Of a stretch of DNA of 12,369 nucleotides, positions 1 to 7,747 are shown in pieces; the stretch's first letter is position 1, and each line of letters opens with the position of its first letter. Source of the stretch: an uncultured Candidatus Saccharibacteria bacterium (GTDB lineage Bacteria > Patescibacteriota > Saccharimonadia > Saccharimonadales > Saccharimonadaceae). The position numbers were made by a program, and so were the translations under genes. The stretch is from contig CAMZGF010000016.1 of NCBI GenBank assembly GCA_947306315.1, positions 1 to 12,369 of the forward strand. The letters are read 5' to 3'. A model generated the notes under the pieces. That model worked only from the letters and a program-made list of their open reading frames with translations, did no database searches and was not told where the DNA came from.

Positions 1-432
1 AGTAGAGGTTTTAGGCAGCTTATGCTAGAGGCGTATGCGCCGATTCGTAAAAAAACAGGCCTAGGTCAAATGGACCTGCAAATCATTTTTGCTTTATACA
101 AGAACCCATGTATGACTGTTGGCGAAATCTATCGTAATACGAGATTTAATAGAGGGCAAATCTCAACATGTGTTAGTAGAATGATAAAAAAAGGGTATAT
201 TGAAATTTTTGATCGCGGAAATACCCGCTTCGATACCTATGTTCTTACGAAAAATGGTTTGGAAGCCGCAAAGATTATCGAAACAAACGCTAAGAATGGT
301 AGAAAAAAGCTTTTTAAAAACTTCACGAAAGAAGATATACAAGCCTTCCAGTGTTATCTTGATCGTATTTTGAAAAATGTTGGTGAATTCGATCGGGCTA
401 TAAATAGCTTCAAAGACGAGCTCAATCGGTAA
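1..432 (+). CDS. MarR-family winged helix-turn-helix regulator, 5' end outside window
   Basis: Probable DNA-binding repressor of the MarR family, which acts as a dimer in the cytoplasm. The winged-helix core is clear: a helix-turn-helix (MTVGEIYRNTRFNRGQIST, about residues 31-49 counted from the ATG at 22), a recognition helix running into 'SRMIKKGYIE', then a wing with the family signature D-R-G-N-T-R followed by 'YVLTKNG'. A C-terminal helical tail, used for dimerisation in the family, follows. The frame is open back to base 1 and the residues before the ATG at 22 (SRGFRQL) fit the first MarR helix. No well-placed Shine-Dalgarno precedes that ATG, so the true start is probably upstream of the window. 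The protein has one cysteine, in the recognition-helix region. The effector and target genes cannot be read from the sequence. The next gene has its own promoter, so regulation of lemA by this protein is possible but unproven. Confidence 0.85.
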   Translation, partial: SRGFRQLMLEAYAPIRKKTGLGQMDLQIIFALYKNPCMTVGEIYRNTRFNRGQISTCVSRMIKKGYIEIFDRGNTRFDTYVLTKNGLEAAKIIETNAKNGRKKLFKNFTKEDIQAFQCYLDRILKNVGEFDRAINSFKDELNR

Positions 433-442
433 TATATATAAG

Positions 443-468
443 CTTTTTCTTCGCAAAAAGTGTTATTT
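443..468 (+). terminator. Weak AT-rich hairpin after the MarR gene
   Basis: CTTTTT (443-448) can pair with AAAAAG (455-460) around a six-base CTTCGC loop, and a T-rich run (461-469) follows. Only one G-C pair supports the stem, so it is a weak terminator at best. It overlaps the -35 region of the lemA promoter. Confidence 0.35.
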
Positions 469-479
469 TGTGCTAAAAT
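450..479 (+). promoter_or_regulatory. Extended -10 promoter for the lemA operon
   Basis: A TG-C-TAAAAT extended -10 lies at 471-479, with a 4/6 -35-like TTCGCA at 450-455 and an 18-bp spacer. Transcription should start near 486, giving a leader of about 17 bases that holds the Shine-Dalgarno AAAGGAG (491-497) ahead of the ATG at 503. This is a leadered promoter, unlike those of eno, uvrC and secG. Confidence 0.6.
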
Positions 480-502
480 AGAAGTATAAAAAAGGAGAAA
501 AA

Positions 503-1096
503 ATGCCAATTTGGTTAATTATTGTCCTAGTCGTTTTAGTAGTTCTCCTACTTGCGGTTTGGGCATCATACAACGGATTAGTAAAACTTAACGAACGCGT
601 TGAGGAAGCTTGGTCTGACATCACAGTACAACTTAAACGTCGTGCTGATCTCATCCCAAACCTCGTCGAAACAGTTAAGGGTTACGCAAAACACGAGACA
701 GAAGCAATCAAACAAGTTTCTGAAGCTCGTGCAAAGATGATGGGCGCACGCTCAGTCGCACAAACTGCTGAAGCTGACAAAAGTTTCATGGGTGCACTTT
801 CACGCATCATGGCAGTTTCTGAGTCTTACCCAGAACTCAAAGCTGATAAGAACTTCCAACAACTTACTGCAGAACTTACTGACACAGAAGATAAAGTTCA
901 GGCTGCTCGCCGCTTCTATAATGCTGGCGTTAAAGAGTTCAATACTAAAGTAAAACTCTTTCCAACAGTTATTATTAACAGTATGTTCCTTCACTTCAAA
1001 GTTCGTGATTATTACGAAGTTGATGAAGAGGAATCAAAGAGAATCGACAAGGCTCCAACCGTAAAATTCTCTGATGACAAGAAAGAAACTAAATAA
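503..1096 (+). CDS. lemA: LemA family membrane protein
   Basis: LemA proteins are small bitopic membrane proteins with a helical bundle. Their molecular role is poorly defined, but they are often next to the M48 protease HtpX, as here. A single N-terminal membrane helix (residues 3-20) is followed by family hallmarks: YNGLVKLNERVEEAWSDI at 23-40, RRADLIPNLVETVKGYA at 46-62, and the C-terminal block around FNTKVKLFP at 146-154. Length (197 aa) is normal and the protein has no cysteine. The start is fixed by a good Shine-Dalgarno (AAAGGAG, 491-497) and by position after the promoter. The stop is 5 bp before the htpX ATG, so the two are almost certainly co-transcribed. The tail after residue 170 is highly charged and probably disordered. 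Family assignment is secure; function is not. Confidence 0.97.
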   Translation: MPIWLIIVLVVLVVLLLAVWASYNGLVKLNERVEEAWSDITVQLKRRADLIPNLVETVKGYAKHETEAIKQVSEARAKMMGARSVAQTAEADKSFMGALSRIMAVSESYPELKADKNFQQLTAELTDTEDKVQAARRFYNAGVKEFNTKVKLFPTVIINSMFLHFKVRDYYEVDEEESKRIDKAPTVKFSDDKKETK

Positions 1097-1101
1097 TAAT
1101 A

Positions 1102-1977
1102 ATGTATAAGCAAATCGCAGCTAATAAACGAAATACCATTATCATAATGCTTGGCTTTGTGATTCTTATTTCTGCTATTGGCTGCGCATTTGCGTATGCT
1201 TTTAATGACTGGGCCGTAGCAATCTACGTTTTAGTCATTAGTAGCATTTATGCTTTAATCCAATACTTCCTTGCATCTCGTCTTGCAGTTGCAATGACTG
1301 GTGCTAAAGAAATCGAAAAAAGAGATAATCCGCGTCTTTATAAAGTAGTCGAAAATCTTTCGATTACTACCGGTCTGCCAATGCCAAAAGTATATATAAT
1401 CGATGATCCGGCTCCAAATGCCTTTGCGACGGGTCGTGATCCAAAACATGCTATTGTCGCTGCAACTACTGGACTTCTTGATATTATGGATGATAACGAG
1501 CTTACGGCAGTCATGGCACACGAAATGTCGCATGTTGGAAATTATGATATTCGTGTCTCTATGATTGTCTTCGGCTTAGTATGTTTAATTGGTTTTATCT
1601 CTGACCTTGGCCTTCGCATGATGTATTATTCAGATCGTGATGATGATGAACGCTCACCTGTAGGTTTTATTATTATGCTCTTCGTTGCAGTACTTGCGCC
1701 AATCGCTGCAAGCCTCGCACAATTAGCTGTTTCTAGACAGCGTGAATATCTTGCTGACATTTCTGCTGTAAAAACCACACGTTACCCTGAAGGAATGATT
1801 TCTGCGCTTAAAAAACTTGATGAACATGGTCGCCCAATGAAACGCCAAAATTCTGCGACAAGCTCAATGTATATAAATAATCCGATGAAAAAAGGTTTTA
1901 TGAGCAAACTCTTCAGTACTCACCCACCAATTGAAGATAGGATCGAGAGACTTGAAAATGCGAAACATAACTTCTAA
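1102..1977 (+). CDS. htpX: Membrane-bound zinc metalloprotease HtpX (peptidase family M48)
   Basis: HtpX degrades misfolded or damaged membrane proteins; its active site faces the cytoplasm. The zinc-binding HExxH motif is H140-E-M-S-H144 and the third ligand is E215 in 'SRQREYLAD', as in other HtpX proteins. Two N-terminal membrane helices (about 13-34 and 37-60) precede the catalytic domain, and two more hydrophobic stretches (about 153-170 and 187-210) lie between the HExxH motif and the glutamate ligand. The C-terminal 'FSTHPPIEDRIERL' block (271-284) is also typical. Length (291 aa) is normal, so the enzyme looks intact. No clear Shine-Dalgarno precedes the ATG, which follows a run of TAA triplets 5 bp after the lemA stop; translation may depend on coupling to lemA. 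The next gene begins inside its 3' end. Confidence 0.96.
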   Translation: MYKQIAANKRNTIIIMLGFVILISAIGCAFAYAFNDWAVAIYVLVISSIYALIQYFLASRLAVAMTGAKEIEKRDNPRLYKVVENLSITTGLPMPKVYIIDDPAPNAFATGRDPKHAIVAATTGLLDIMDDNELTAVMAHEMSHVGNYDIRVSMIVFGLVCLIGFISDLGLRMMYYSDRDDDERSPVGFIIMLFVAVLAPIAASLAQLAVSRQREYLADISAVKTTRYPEGMISALKKLDEHGRPMKRQNSATSSMYINNPMKKGFMSKLFSTHPPIEDRIERLENAKHNF

Positions 1978-3037
1978 AAAAACAACAAAAAAGACTAAAA
2001 AACCTGAGAGCCTTGGGTTTTTTGCTAGTGTTAAGCTAAAAATTGCGAAAAGTAAGGATCGTCGTGCGTTCCGTAAAGATACGAGAGTAAGTCTACATAA
2101 AAGCTTCAAACGTTCCTATAAAGAAGATTATAATCGAAAGACAGAACTACCTGGTCTTCTTTCTCATTCTCATGAAACTTTTAAGGTCATCTTTAGAAAC
2201 TGGAAATTATTCCTTCCTTTAATCCTGTTTATCTTTGTTTTTAATGTAATTCTAGTTGGTCTAATGAGCCAAGAATCATACGATACTTTTAGAGATGCGC
2301 TTGATGAAACTAACGAAAACCTCGCCCATGGTCAGCTCGGAAATCTTGGTAAAGCTGGTCTTATGCTTATTGGTACAATCACAACAGGCGGTCTTACTCG
2401 TGGCATGTCAGAAGTCCAACAAGTCTTCATGGTTTTTCTGGTCATTGTCACATGGCTCATTACAATCTATCTTGTCCGTCATATTCTAGCTGGTCATAAA
2501 GTAAAATTTAGGGACGGTCTTTATAATGCTCTAACTCCATTTATCTCAACTTTCTGTATTGTCGGCATAATCTTTATTGAACTTATTCCAATCTTTATTG
2601 TTACGATTACTTATTCTGCTGCGGTTCTAACTGAGTTTTTGAATACACCATTCTATGCGCTTGTTTATTTCATATTTGCAGCGCTCTTGGTTCTACTTAG
2701 CGCATATCTTCTGTCATCAAGCATACTCGCACTAATTGCAATTACCGCTCCTGGTCTCTACCCAATTACAGCACTAAATACTGCATCAGACATCATCACT
2801 GGACGTCGTATTCGCTTTATTATTCGCGTTGTCTTTATGTTCCTTGTCTTAGCAATTTGTTGGATTGTTGTGATGATGCCAATCATTATGATCGATACGT
2901 CATTAAAACAGAGTATCGAATGGACTCAGTCGATTCCGGCAGTCCAATCTGCGCTCCTCTTCATGACAATATTCTCGGTGGTTTATATGTCAACTTATCT
3001 CTACCTCTTCTACCGTAAATTATTGGACATGGACTAA
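1958..3037 (+). CDS. Polytopic membrane protein of unknown function
   Basis: I do not recognise the family with confidence. The protein (359 aa) has a strongly basic cytoplasmic N-terminus (residues 5-60, rich in K and R), then about six hydrophobic segments near 83-103, 155-173, 193-217, 231-265 (possibly two helices), 286-312 and 329-352. A loop of about 50 residues lies between the first two. The middle and C-terminal helices with 'ALNTASDIITGRR' vaguely recall membrane domains fused to glycerophosphodiesterases, but no catalytic domain is present. I chose ATG 1958, with GAGAG at 1945-1949 as a plausible Shine-Dalgarno. A longer reading from TTG 1931 adds nine residues that lie inside htpX. 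The gene overlaps htpX by 20 bp and its stop shares one base with the ligA ATG (TAATG), so it is translationally embedded in the operon. A role in membrane quality control is a guess from context. Confidence 0.85.
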   Translation: MRNITSKKTTKKTKKPESLGFFASVKLKIAKSKDRRAFRKDTRVSLHKSFKRSYKEDYNRKTELPGLLSHSHETFKVIFRNWKLFLPLILFIFVFNVILVGLMSQESYDTFRDALDETNENLAHGQLGNLGKAGLMLIGTITTGGLTRGMSEVQQVFMVFLVIVTWLITIYLVRHILAGHKVKFRDGLYNALTPFISTFCIVGIIFIELIPIFIVTITYSAAVLTEFLNTPFYALVYFIFAALLVLLSAYLLSSSILALIAITAPGLYPITALNTASDIITGRRIRFIIRVVFMFLVLAICWIVVMMPIIMIDTSLKQSIEWTQSIPAVQSALLFMTIFSVVYMSTYLYLFYRKLLDMD

Positions 3038-5034
3038 TGGATAAACAAGAAGCTGAAAAAAGAATTCATAAACTCCGCGAACTGATTAACGACTACCGTT
3101 ATCATTATCACGTTCTTGACGAATCGATCATGAGCGAGGCTGCTGCTGATTCACTTAAACATGAACTGTCTCAACTTGAGGAGAAATTCCCTGAGCTTAT
3201 TACTCCTGATTCTCCAACTCAACGTGTTGCTGGTCGCCCGCTTGATAAATTCGAAAAAGTTACACATGAACGTCGCATGATTTCGCTCGCTGATGTCTTT
3301 TCTGAAGATGAGGTAAGGGAATGGGTTTCAAGAAACTATAAACTCGTCCCAGCATCGACGAAATTTGAGTATTTTACTGACATTAAAATGGATGGTCTCG
3401 CAATGTCTCTCCATTACCGAAACGGTATTTTAGAACGCGCGGTAACTCGTGGAGACGGTCTTGTTGGTGAAGATGTGACGATGAATGTTCGTACAATTGA
3501 AAATATTCCGCTAAAGCTTCGCGGTGAAAACATTCCTGAGATTGTCGAAGCACGTGGTGAAGTTGTGATTTTTAAGGCTGATTTCGAAAGACTTAATGAG
3601 GAACAGGAAAAGAAGGGTGAGAAACCATATGCAAACCCTCGTAATCTTGCAGCTGGCTCAATTCGCCAACTTGATCCAAAGATTGCAGCCTCACGTCCGC
3701 TTCGCTTCATGGCTTACGATTTAATTACACCAAGTGAGAAAACTCACCATGACGCCTACGAACGTCTTCGTGGATTTGGCTTCCAAACTTCGAAACAAGA
3801 TAAGGTCTTTGATAGCATTGAAGATGTCTTCAAGGAGATTAAACGTCTCGGCGAAACTCGTCAAGGGCTACCATTCGGCACTGATGGTATGGTTATTAAA
3901 ATCAATGATCGCGAAATTTACGACAAACTCGGTATTATCGGAAAAACTCCACGTGCTGCCGTTGCGTTTAAATATCCTGCAGAAGAATCCACGACGAAAG
4001 TTAAGGATATTGTCATTCAGATTGGTCGCACTGGCGCTGCAACTCCGGTCGCAATTTTCGATCCAGTCGAAGTTGCAGGATCAACTGTCCGCCACGCGAC
4101 ACTTCATAATGCTGATGAAATCGCACGCCTCGACCTTAGAATTGGTGATACTGTGATTATCTATAAAGCTGGCGATATTATTCCTCAAGTTAAGGAAGTT
4201 CTTACTGCTCTCCGTGATGATAATTCAGAACCATTTAATTACGAAGAAGCTCTAAAAGAACAATATCCAGATCTCGAATTCTACCGTCCAGAAGGCGAAG
4301 TTGTCTATCGCGTTAAAGGCCTTACCTCAGACCTTATTCTTAAACGTTCAATCGAATATTATGCAAGTAAATCTGCTCTAAACATTGAAGGTCTTGGCGA
4401 GAAAAATGTTGTCGCACTTGTTGATGCTGGCCTTGTTAAATCAATTTCGGATTTGTATCGTCTCGACGTTACAAGAGTTAAACAGCTTGAACGCTTTGCT
4501 GAACTTTCTGCTAAAAACCTTATTGATGCAATTAGTGCTTCGAAAACTGCCCCACTCGCAAAGTTTATTACTGCTCTTGGCATTCGCCACGTTGGTGCTC
4601 AAACTGCGGTTTCTCTTGCAAATCACTTCGGCTCAATCGAAGCTCTTCGTGATACAACTGAAGACCAACTTCTCGAAATTAACGATATAGGCAAAGTTGT
4701 GGCAGAATCAATTCTCGCTTACTTCTCTGATGAAGATAACTTAAAACAACTCGACGAGCTAAAAGAACTTGGCATGAATCCAACCTTCGAAGATCCAAAT
4801 AAACTCCCACTAAATGGCAAATCGTATATTATTACCGGGACTCTAAGTTCAATGGGTCGCGAAGAAGCTGAAGATAAGCTCCGTGAAAAAGGCGCAACTA
4901 TCACAAGCTCAGTCACGAAAACCACTACCGCTCTCATCGCTGGTGATAAACCGGGCAAGGGTAAAACAGATAAAGCTGAAAAACTCGGAATCCCAACAAT
5001 TTCGGAAGATGATTTCCTAAAACTAATTGCGTAA
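3037..5034 (+). CDS. ligA: NAD+-dependent DNA ligase LigA, lacking zinc-finger cysteines
   Basis: Seals nicks in Okazaki fragments and repair patches using NAD+. Domains in order: Ia NAD-binding helices (1-70), adenylation domain with K117 in the K-M-D-G motif, TRGDG (137-141), EARGEV (171-176), DGMVIK (283-288) and AVAFKYP (308-314), then OB fold with GRTGAATPVA (330-339), the usual zinc-finger position (about 405-435), helix-hairpin-helix repeats (about 445-575) and a C-terminal BRCT domain (about 590-665). Length (665 aa) is normal. The oddity is the zinc-finger segment: none of the four cysteines is present, although the flanking 'ALNIEGLGEK' is well conserved. The whole protein has no cysteine. 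The conserved glutamate two residues before the catalytic lysine (E113 in E. coli) is D115 here. The ATG overlaps the preceding stop (TAATG), which suggests translational coupling. It is the last gene of the lemA operon. Confidence 0.97.
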   Translation: MDKQEAEKRIHKLRELINDYRYHYHVLDESIMSEAAADSLKHELSQLEEKFPELITPDSPTQRVAGRPLDKFEKVTHERRMISLADVFSEDEVREWVSRNYKLVPASTKFEYFTDIKMDGLAMSLHYRNGILERAVTRGDGLVGEDVTMNVRTIENIPLKLRGENIPEIVEARGEVVIFKADFERLNEEQEKKGEKPYANPRNLAAGSIRQLDPKIAASRPLRFMAYDLITPSEKTHHDAYERLRGFGFQTSKQDKVFDSIEDVFKEIKRLGETRQGLPFGTDGMVIKINDREIYDKLGIIGKTPRAAVAFKYPAEESTTKVKDIVIQIGRTGAATPVAIFDPVEVAGSTVRHATLHNADEIARLDLRIGDTVIIYKAGDIIPQVKEVLTALRDDNSEPFNYEEALKEQYPDLEFYRPEGEVVYRVKGLTSDLILKRSIEYYASKSALNIEGLGEKNVVALVDAGLVKSISDLYRLDVTRVKQLERFAELSAKNLIDAISASKTAPLAKFITALGIRHVGAQTAVSLANHFGSIEALRDTTEDQLLEINDIGKVVAESILAYFSDEDNLKQLDELKELGMNPTFEDPNKLPLNGKSYIITGTLSSMGREEAEDKLREKGATITSSVTKTTTALIAGDKPGKGKTDKAEKLGIPTISEDDFLKLIA

Positions 5035-5048
5035 AACCTCATAAAACC

Positions 5049-5077
5049 TGGAAAAAGCATAAGCTTTTTGATACAAT
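5049..5077 (+). promoter_or_regulatory. Extended -10 promoter giving a near-leaderless eno mRNA
   Basis: TG-A-TACAAT (5069-5077) is an extended -10, with TGGAAA (5049-5054, 4/6) as -35 at 17-bp spacing. Transcription should begin near 5084-5086, and the ATG is at 5086. No Shine-Dalgarno lies between the -10 and the ATG, so the mRNA should be leaderless or carry one or two extra bases. Confidence 0.65.
5051..5070 (+). terminator. Short hairpin with U-tract between ligA and eno
   Basis: AAAAAGC (5052-5058) pairs perfectly with GCTTTTT (5063-5069) around an ATAA loop. It is a weak intrinsic terminator candidate for the ligA operon because only two G-C pairs support the stem. The hairpin occupies the -35 to -10 spacer of the eno promoter, so termination and initiation signals overlap. 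Confidence 0.45.
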
Positions 5078-5085
5078 AAAAACAT

Positions 5086-6378
5086 ATGGACAAAGAGTTA
5101 ACGATTAACGGGATTAAGGCTCGGCAGGTTTTAGATAGCCGAGGCAATCCGACCGTGGAAGCTGACGTTTTTTTGTCGAGCGGACACGTTGGGCGGGCAA
5201 TCGTACCTTCTGGTGCAAGTACGGGAGCTGGCGAAGCCCTAGAACTCCGTGACGGTGATCCTGATTATTATAATGGTAAAGGTGTCACAAAAGCCGTCTG
5301 GAACGTAAATAGTAAAATTAGAGACGTGCTTGTCGGAAATAGCGCAGAGCAGAAAAATGTCGATAAGCTCATGTGTGATCTTGATGGTACTGATAATAAA
5401 TCAAATCTCGGTGCAAATGCGATTCTTGCAGTCTCAATTGCGAACGCAAAGGCTGTCGCAAAAGCTAATGGCCTGCATTTTTATGAACACATAGCGAGGC
5501 TTTCTGGCACAGAAGATGAGATGTCTTTGCCGATGCCAATGATGAATGTCATGAACGGTGGTGCACATGCAGATTGGTCAACAGATTTCCAAGAATACAT
5601 GATTGTCCCAACTGGAGCAGATGGTATAAATGACGCTATCCGTATGGGCGCAGAAGTTTTTCATGCGCTTAAGAAGGTTCTTAAAGATCGCAGCTATCCA
5701 ACGACAGTCGGTGATGAAGGTGGTTATGCACCAAACGTCCGCGAGGGTAATAATGAACCGCTCGAATGCATTCGCCAAGCAATTCTTGAAGCGGGCTATC
5801 GTCCTGATGATGATATCTCAATCGCAATGGATATTGCGTCAAGTGAATTCTATGATAATGATCACTATGTCCTAAAAACCAATGGTGATTGGAAATCATC
5901 AGAAGATCTTATTAACTGGTATGGCTGGATTCTTGATAATTATCCTGTTGTTTCCATCGAAGACGGTCTAGCTGAAGACGATTGGGATGGCTGGAAAAAA
6001 CTTACCGAACGTCTTGGTCGACGCGTGCAACTCGTTGGAGATGATCTTTTTGTAACAAACACGAAGTTGCTCCAAAAAGGTATTGATGAAAAAGCAGGCA
6101 ATGCAATTCTTATTAAGCCAAACCAAATCGGAACTCTTACTGAAACAATTGATGCGGTTCTTCTCGCAAAGAAAAATGGATTTAATACTATTATTTCTCA
6201 TCGCTCTGGAGAATCTGAAGATAACTCAATTGCACATCTCGCTGTCGGTCTTGGTGCTGGCCAAATTAAAACCGGCTCTTTGTCACGCTCTGAACGCATT
6301 GCAAAATATAACGAACTTATGCGTATTGCTGAGGGAAATTCATCGCTTGGTCTAAAAAATCCATTTAATAAAAGATAA
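5086..6378 (+). CDS. eno: Enolase (phosphopyruvate hydratase)
   Basis: Interconverts 2-phosphoglycerate and phosphoenolpyruvate in glycolysis, a cytoplasmic Mg2+ enzyme. All expected active-site elements are visible: the SGASTG mobile loop (42-47), E170 in 'DFQEYM', E211 in VGDEGGYAPN, metal ligands D249, E292 (SIEDGL) and D319 (VGDDLF), catalytic K344 (LIKPNQIGT), H372 (SHRSGE) and K395 (GQIKTGS). Length is 430 aa, as usual, and the gene looks intact. The ATG at 5086 follows the -10 element by nine bases without a Shine-Dalgarno, which favours leaderless translation. The next gene starts 12 bp after the stop and has its own Shine-Dalgarno, so the two form an operon. In reduced genomes enolase usually marks a retained lower glycolysis; that is context rather than something shown here. 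Confidence 0.98.
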   Translation: MDKELTINGIKARQVLDSRGNPTVEADVFLSSGHVGRAIVPSGASTGAGEALELRDGDPDYYNGKGVTKAVWNVNSKIRDVLVGNSAEQKNVDKLMCDLDGTDNKSNLGANAILAVSIANAKAVAKANGLHFYEHIARLSGTEDEMSLPMPMMNVMNGGAHADWSTDFQEYMIVPTGADGINDAIRMGAEVFHALKKVLKDRSYPTTVGDEGGYAPNVREGNNEPLECIRQAILEAGYRPDDDISIAMDIASSEFYDNDHYVLKTNGDWKSSEDLINWYGWILDNYPVVSIEDGLAEDDWDGWKKLTERLGRRVQLVGDDLFVTNTKLLQKGIDEKAGNAILIKPNQIGTLTETIDAVLLAKKNGFNTIISHRSGESEDNSIAHLAVGLGAGQIKTGSLSRSERIAKYNELMRIAEGNSSLGLKNPFNKR

Positions 6379-6390
6379 GAAAGGAAGAAG

Positions 6391-7689
6391 ATGGACAATA
6401 TTCCAGAACAAAAAAACGATAATAGCGCACCAGAAACTGTACAAGAATCTGCTCCAGTAGTTACTCCCAAGGAAGTTACTCCAGAAGCTGCTAAAAAGAG
6501 CAAAAAAGGTCTCTTGGTTGGCTGTGCAGTAGGCGCGGTTGCACTCGCTGGTGTTGGTTTTGGCGTTACCTATGCAATTAGCAATAGCCCAGAAAACGTC
6601 GCTCTTTCAGCGGTGGCAGATTTTATTAGTAGTAGAACTATGGCCGTAAATGGTACAATCTCTCTTGAAACAAAGAGCTCTACCTCACCAGTCAAAGATA
6701 TTACATTAACACTTAAAAGTGATCAGAATAGCGCAAAGGAAGTTTCAACAACTGCCATCTTGAAGTTCAGCTACAGCGGCAAGAATCTTGAAATTACTCT
6801 CGGCTCTGTCGTAATAGAAGATTATACGCTCTATGTAAGAGTTGATGGTCTTAAAGATGCAATAGGGGAGCTCATCAAAACTACGGGTGGAACTGTTTAT
6901 GAAGAAGCAGTCGAACTTTATGAAGATTTGATTAATAATGTAATCGGTCAAGTTGAAGGCAACTGGTGGAAGATCTCAGTCCCTGAATTGATTGATGAAA
7001 TTTCTGAACTTGATACATCTTCAAAGAAAGAAATCAAAGAAGCTTATAACTGTATCGTAGATGTTGCCAAGAAGGCTACAAATAAGAATGATGACTATGC
7101 GAACATCTATAAAGATAACGCGTTTGTAGTACTAAAGAAATACGAAGGCGACATGAAAGTTTCTGGTAAGGGAACCGCATATACCCTCTCGCTCGACGCA
7201 GAAAAACTTACGAGCTTCGCAAATAAAATGACAGACGAACTCGACTCACTTGGCCTTGAAAGCTGTGTCGAAAAACTCAATAACTTTGATGGTGTTTCAG
7301 CAAACTATACGGTTGAAGAAGTCAAAAAAGAAGATATGGAAAAGATCACCAATAATCTTCCAGAGATTATTGTGACGGTAGATAGTGGCCTATTTAGTCA
7401 TACTCTAACTGGTGTCTTTATGGCAATCGGTGACGAATCAACCGGTTATACTGGAAAAGTTGATTTAACTTTCAACAAGGATATAGCTAAAGTTGCAGCA
7501 CCTGCTGAAGCAAAACCAGTTACAGAGCTCTATGATAATATCTCAACTGCTATTGAGGAATGGAAAAGTACTTCAATCTGCAAAGCAATCAAAACCCAGA
7601 GCCCTGCGTACTATAACACCTACTGTGACTCGAAAACTAACAAAGTTAAACCGGAATATAAAAAAATGCTAGAAGGCTCAGACCTTTAG
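6391..7689 (+). CDS. Membrane-anchored extracytoplasmic protein of unknown function
   Basis: No family recognised. The protein (432 aa) has a short cytoplasmic tail rich in P, E and T (1-34), a KKSKKG basic stretch, one membrane helix (about 40-63), and a large outward-facing domain. That domain alternates short beta-like stretches (for example 'LEITLGSVVIEDYTLYVRVDG', roughly 133-153) with helices, broadly like lipid- or ligand-binding lipoproteins of the LppX/LprG sort. That likeness is a weak inference. C45 lies inside the helix with no lipobox context, so a lipoprotein is unlikely. Four further cysteines (C221, C292, C397, C412) lie in the ectodomain and could form two disulfides. A strong Shine-Dalgarno (AAGGAAG, 6381-6387) fixes the ATG. 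It sits 12 bp after eno and ends 12 bp before a strong terminator, so it is the last gene of the eno operon. It ends in TAG, the only such stop in the window. Confidence 0.85.
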   Translation: MDNIPEQKNDNSAPETVQESAPVVTPKEVTPEAAKKSKKGLLVGCAVGAVALAGVGFGVTYAISNSPENVALSAVADFISSRTMAVNGTISLETKSSTSPVKDITLTLKSDQNSAKEVSTTAILKFSYSGKNLEITLGSVVIEDYTLYVRVDGLKDAIGELIKTTGGTVYEEAVELYEDLINNVIGQVEGNWWKISVPELIDEISELDTSSKKEIKEAYNCIVDVAKKATNKNDDYANIYKDNAFVVLKKYEGDMKVSGKGTAYTLSLDAEKLTSFANKMTDELDSLGLESCVEKLNNFDGVSANYTVEEVKKEDMEKITNNLPEIIVTVDSGLFSHTLTGVFMAIGDESTGYTGKVDLTFNKDIAKVAAPAEAKPVTELYDNISTAIEEWKSTSICKAIKTQSPAYYNTYCDSKTNKVKPEYKKMLEGSDL

Positions 7690-7700
7690 AATGAAAAAAC

Positions 7701-7730
7701 AGGGGTAGATATCCAATCTACCCCTTTTTG
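7701..7730 (+). terminator. Strong rho-independent terminator after the eno operon
   Basis: GGGGTAGAT (7702-7710) pairs perfectly with ATCTACCCC (7716-7724) around an ATCCA loop, followed by TTTTT (7725-7729). A7701 and the upstream A run (7694-7699) can extend the stem. The T run ends three bases before the extended -10 of uvrC. Confidence 0.93.
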
Positions 7731-7732
7731 TG

Positions 7733-7741
7733 TGGTATAAT
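7733..7741 (+). promoter_or_regulatory. Consensus extended -10 for leaderless uvrC
   Basis: TG-G-TATAAT is a perfect extended -10. The predicted start site, seven bases downstream, is the A of the uvrC ATG at 7748. No recognisable -35 is present; that region is taken up by the terminator hairpin. This fits an extended -10 promoter that does not depend on a -35. Confidence 0.75.
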
Positions 7742-7747
7742 ATACAT

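Noticed and set aside
1931..1957. TTG start giving a longer version of the membrane protein
   Set aside because: The extra nine residues lie inside htpX, TTG is a poor start, and ATG 1958 has a plausible Shine-Dalgarno (GAGAG, 1945-1949).
3414..3710. Minus-strand open frame of 98 codons within ligA
   Set aside because: It covers the conserved adenylation domain on the opposite strand; arginine- and serine-rich composition fits a shadow frame.
4719..5147. Minus-strand open frame of 142 codons over the ligA end and eno start
   Set aside because: It lies opposite two well-conserved genes, has biased serine-rich composition typical of antisense frames, and no recognisable domain.
7730..7747. 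GTG start giving six extra residues on UvrC
   Set aside because: The GTG lies between the terminator U-tract and the -10 element, upstream of the predicted transcription start. UvrC homology begins after ATG 7748.
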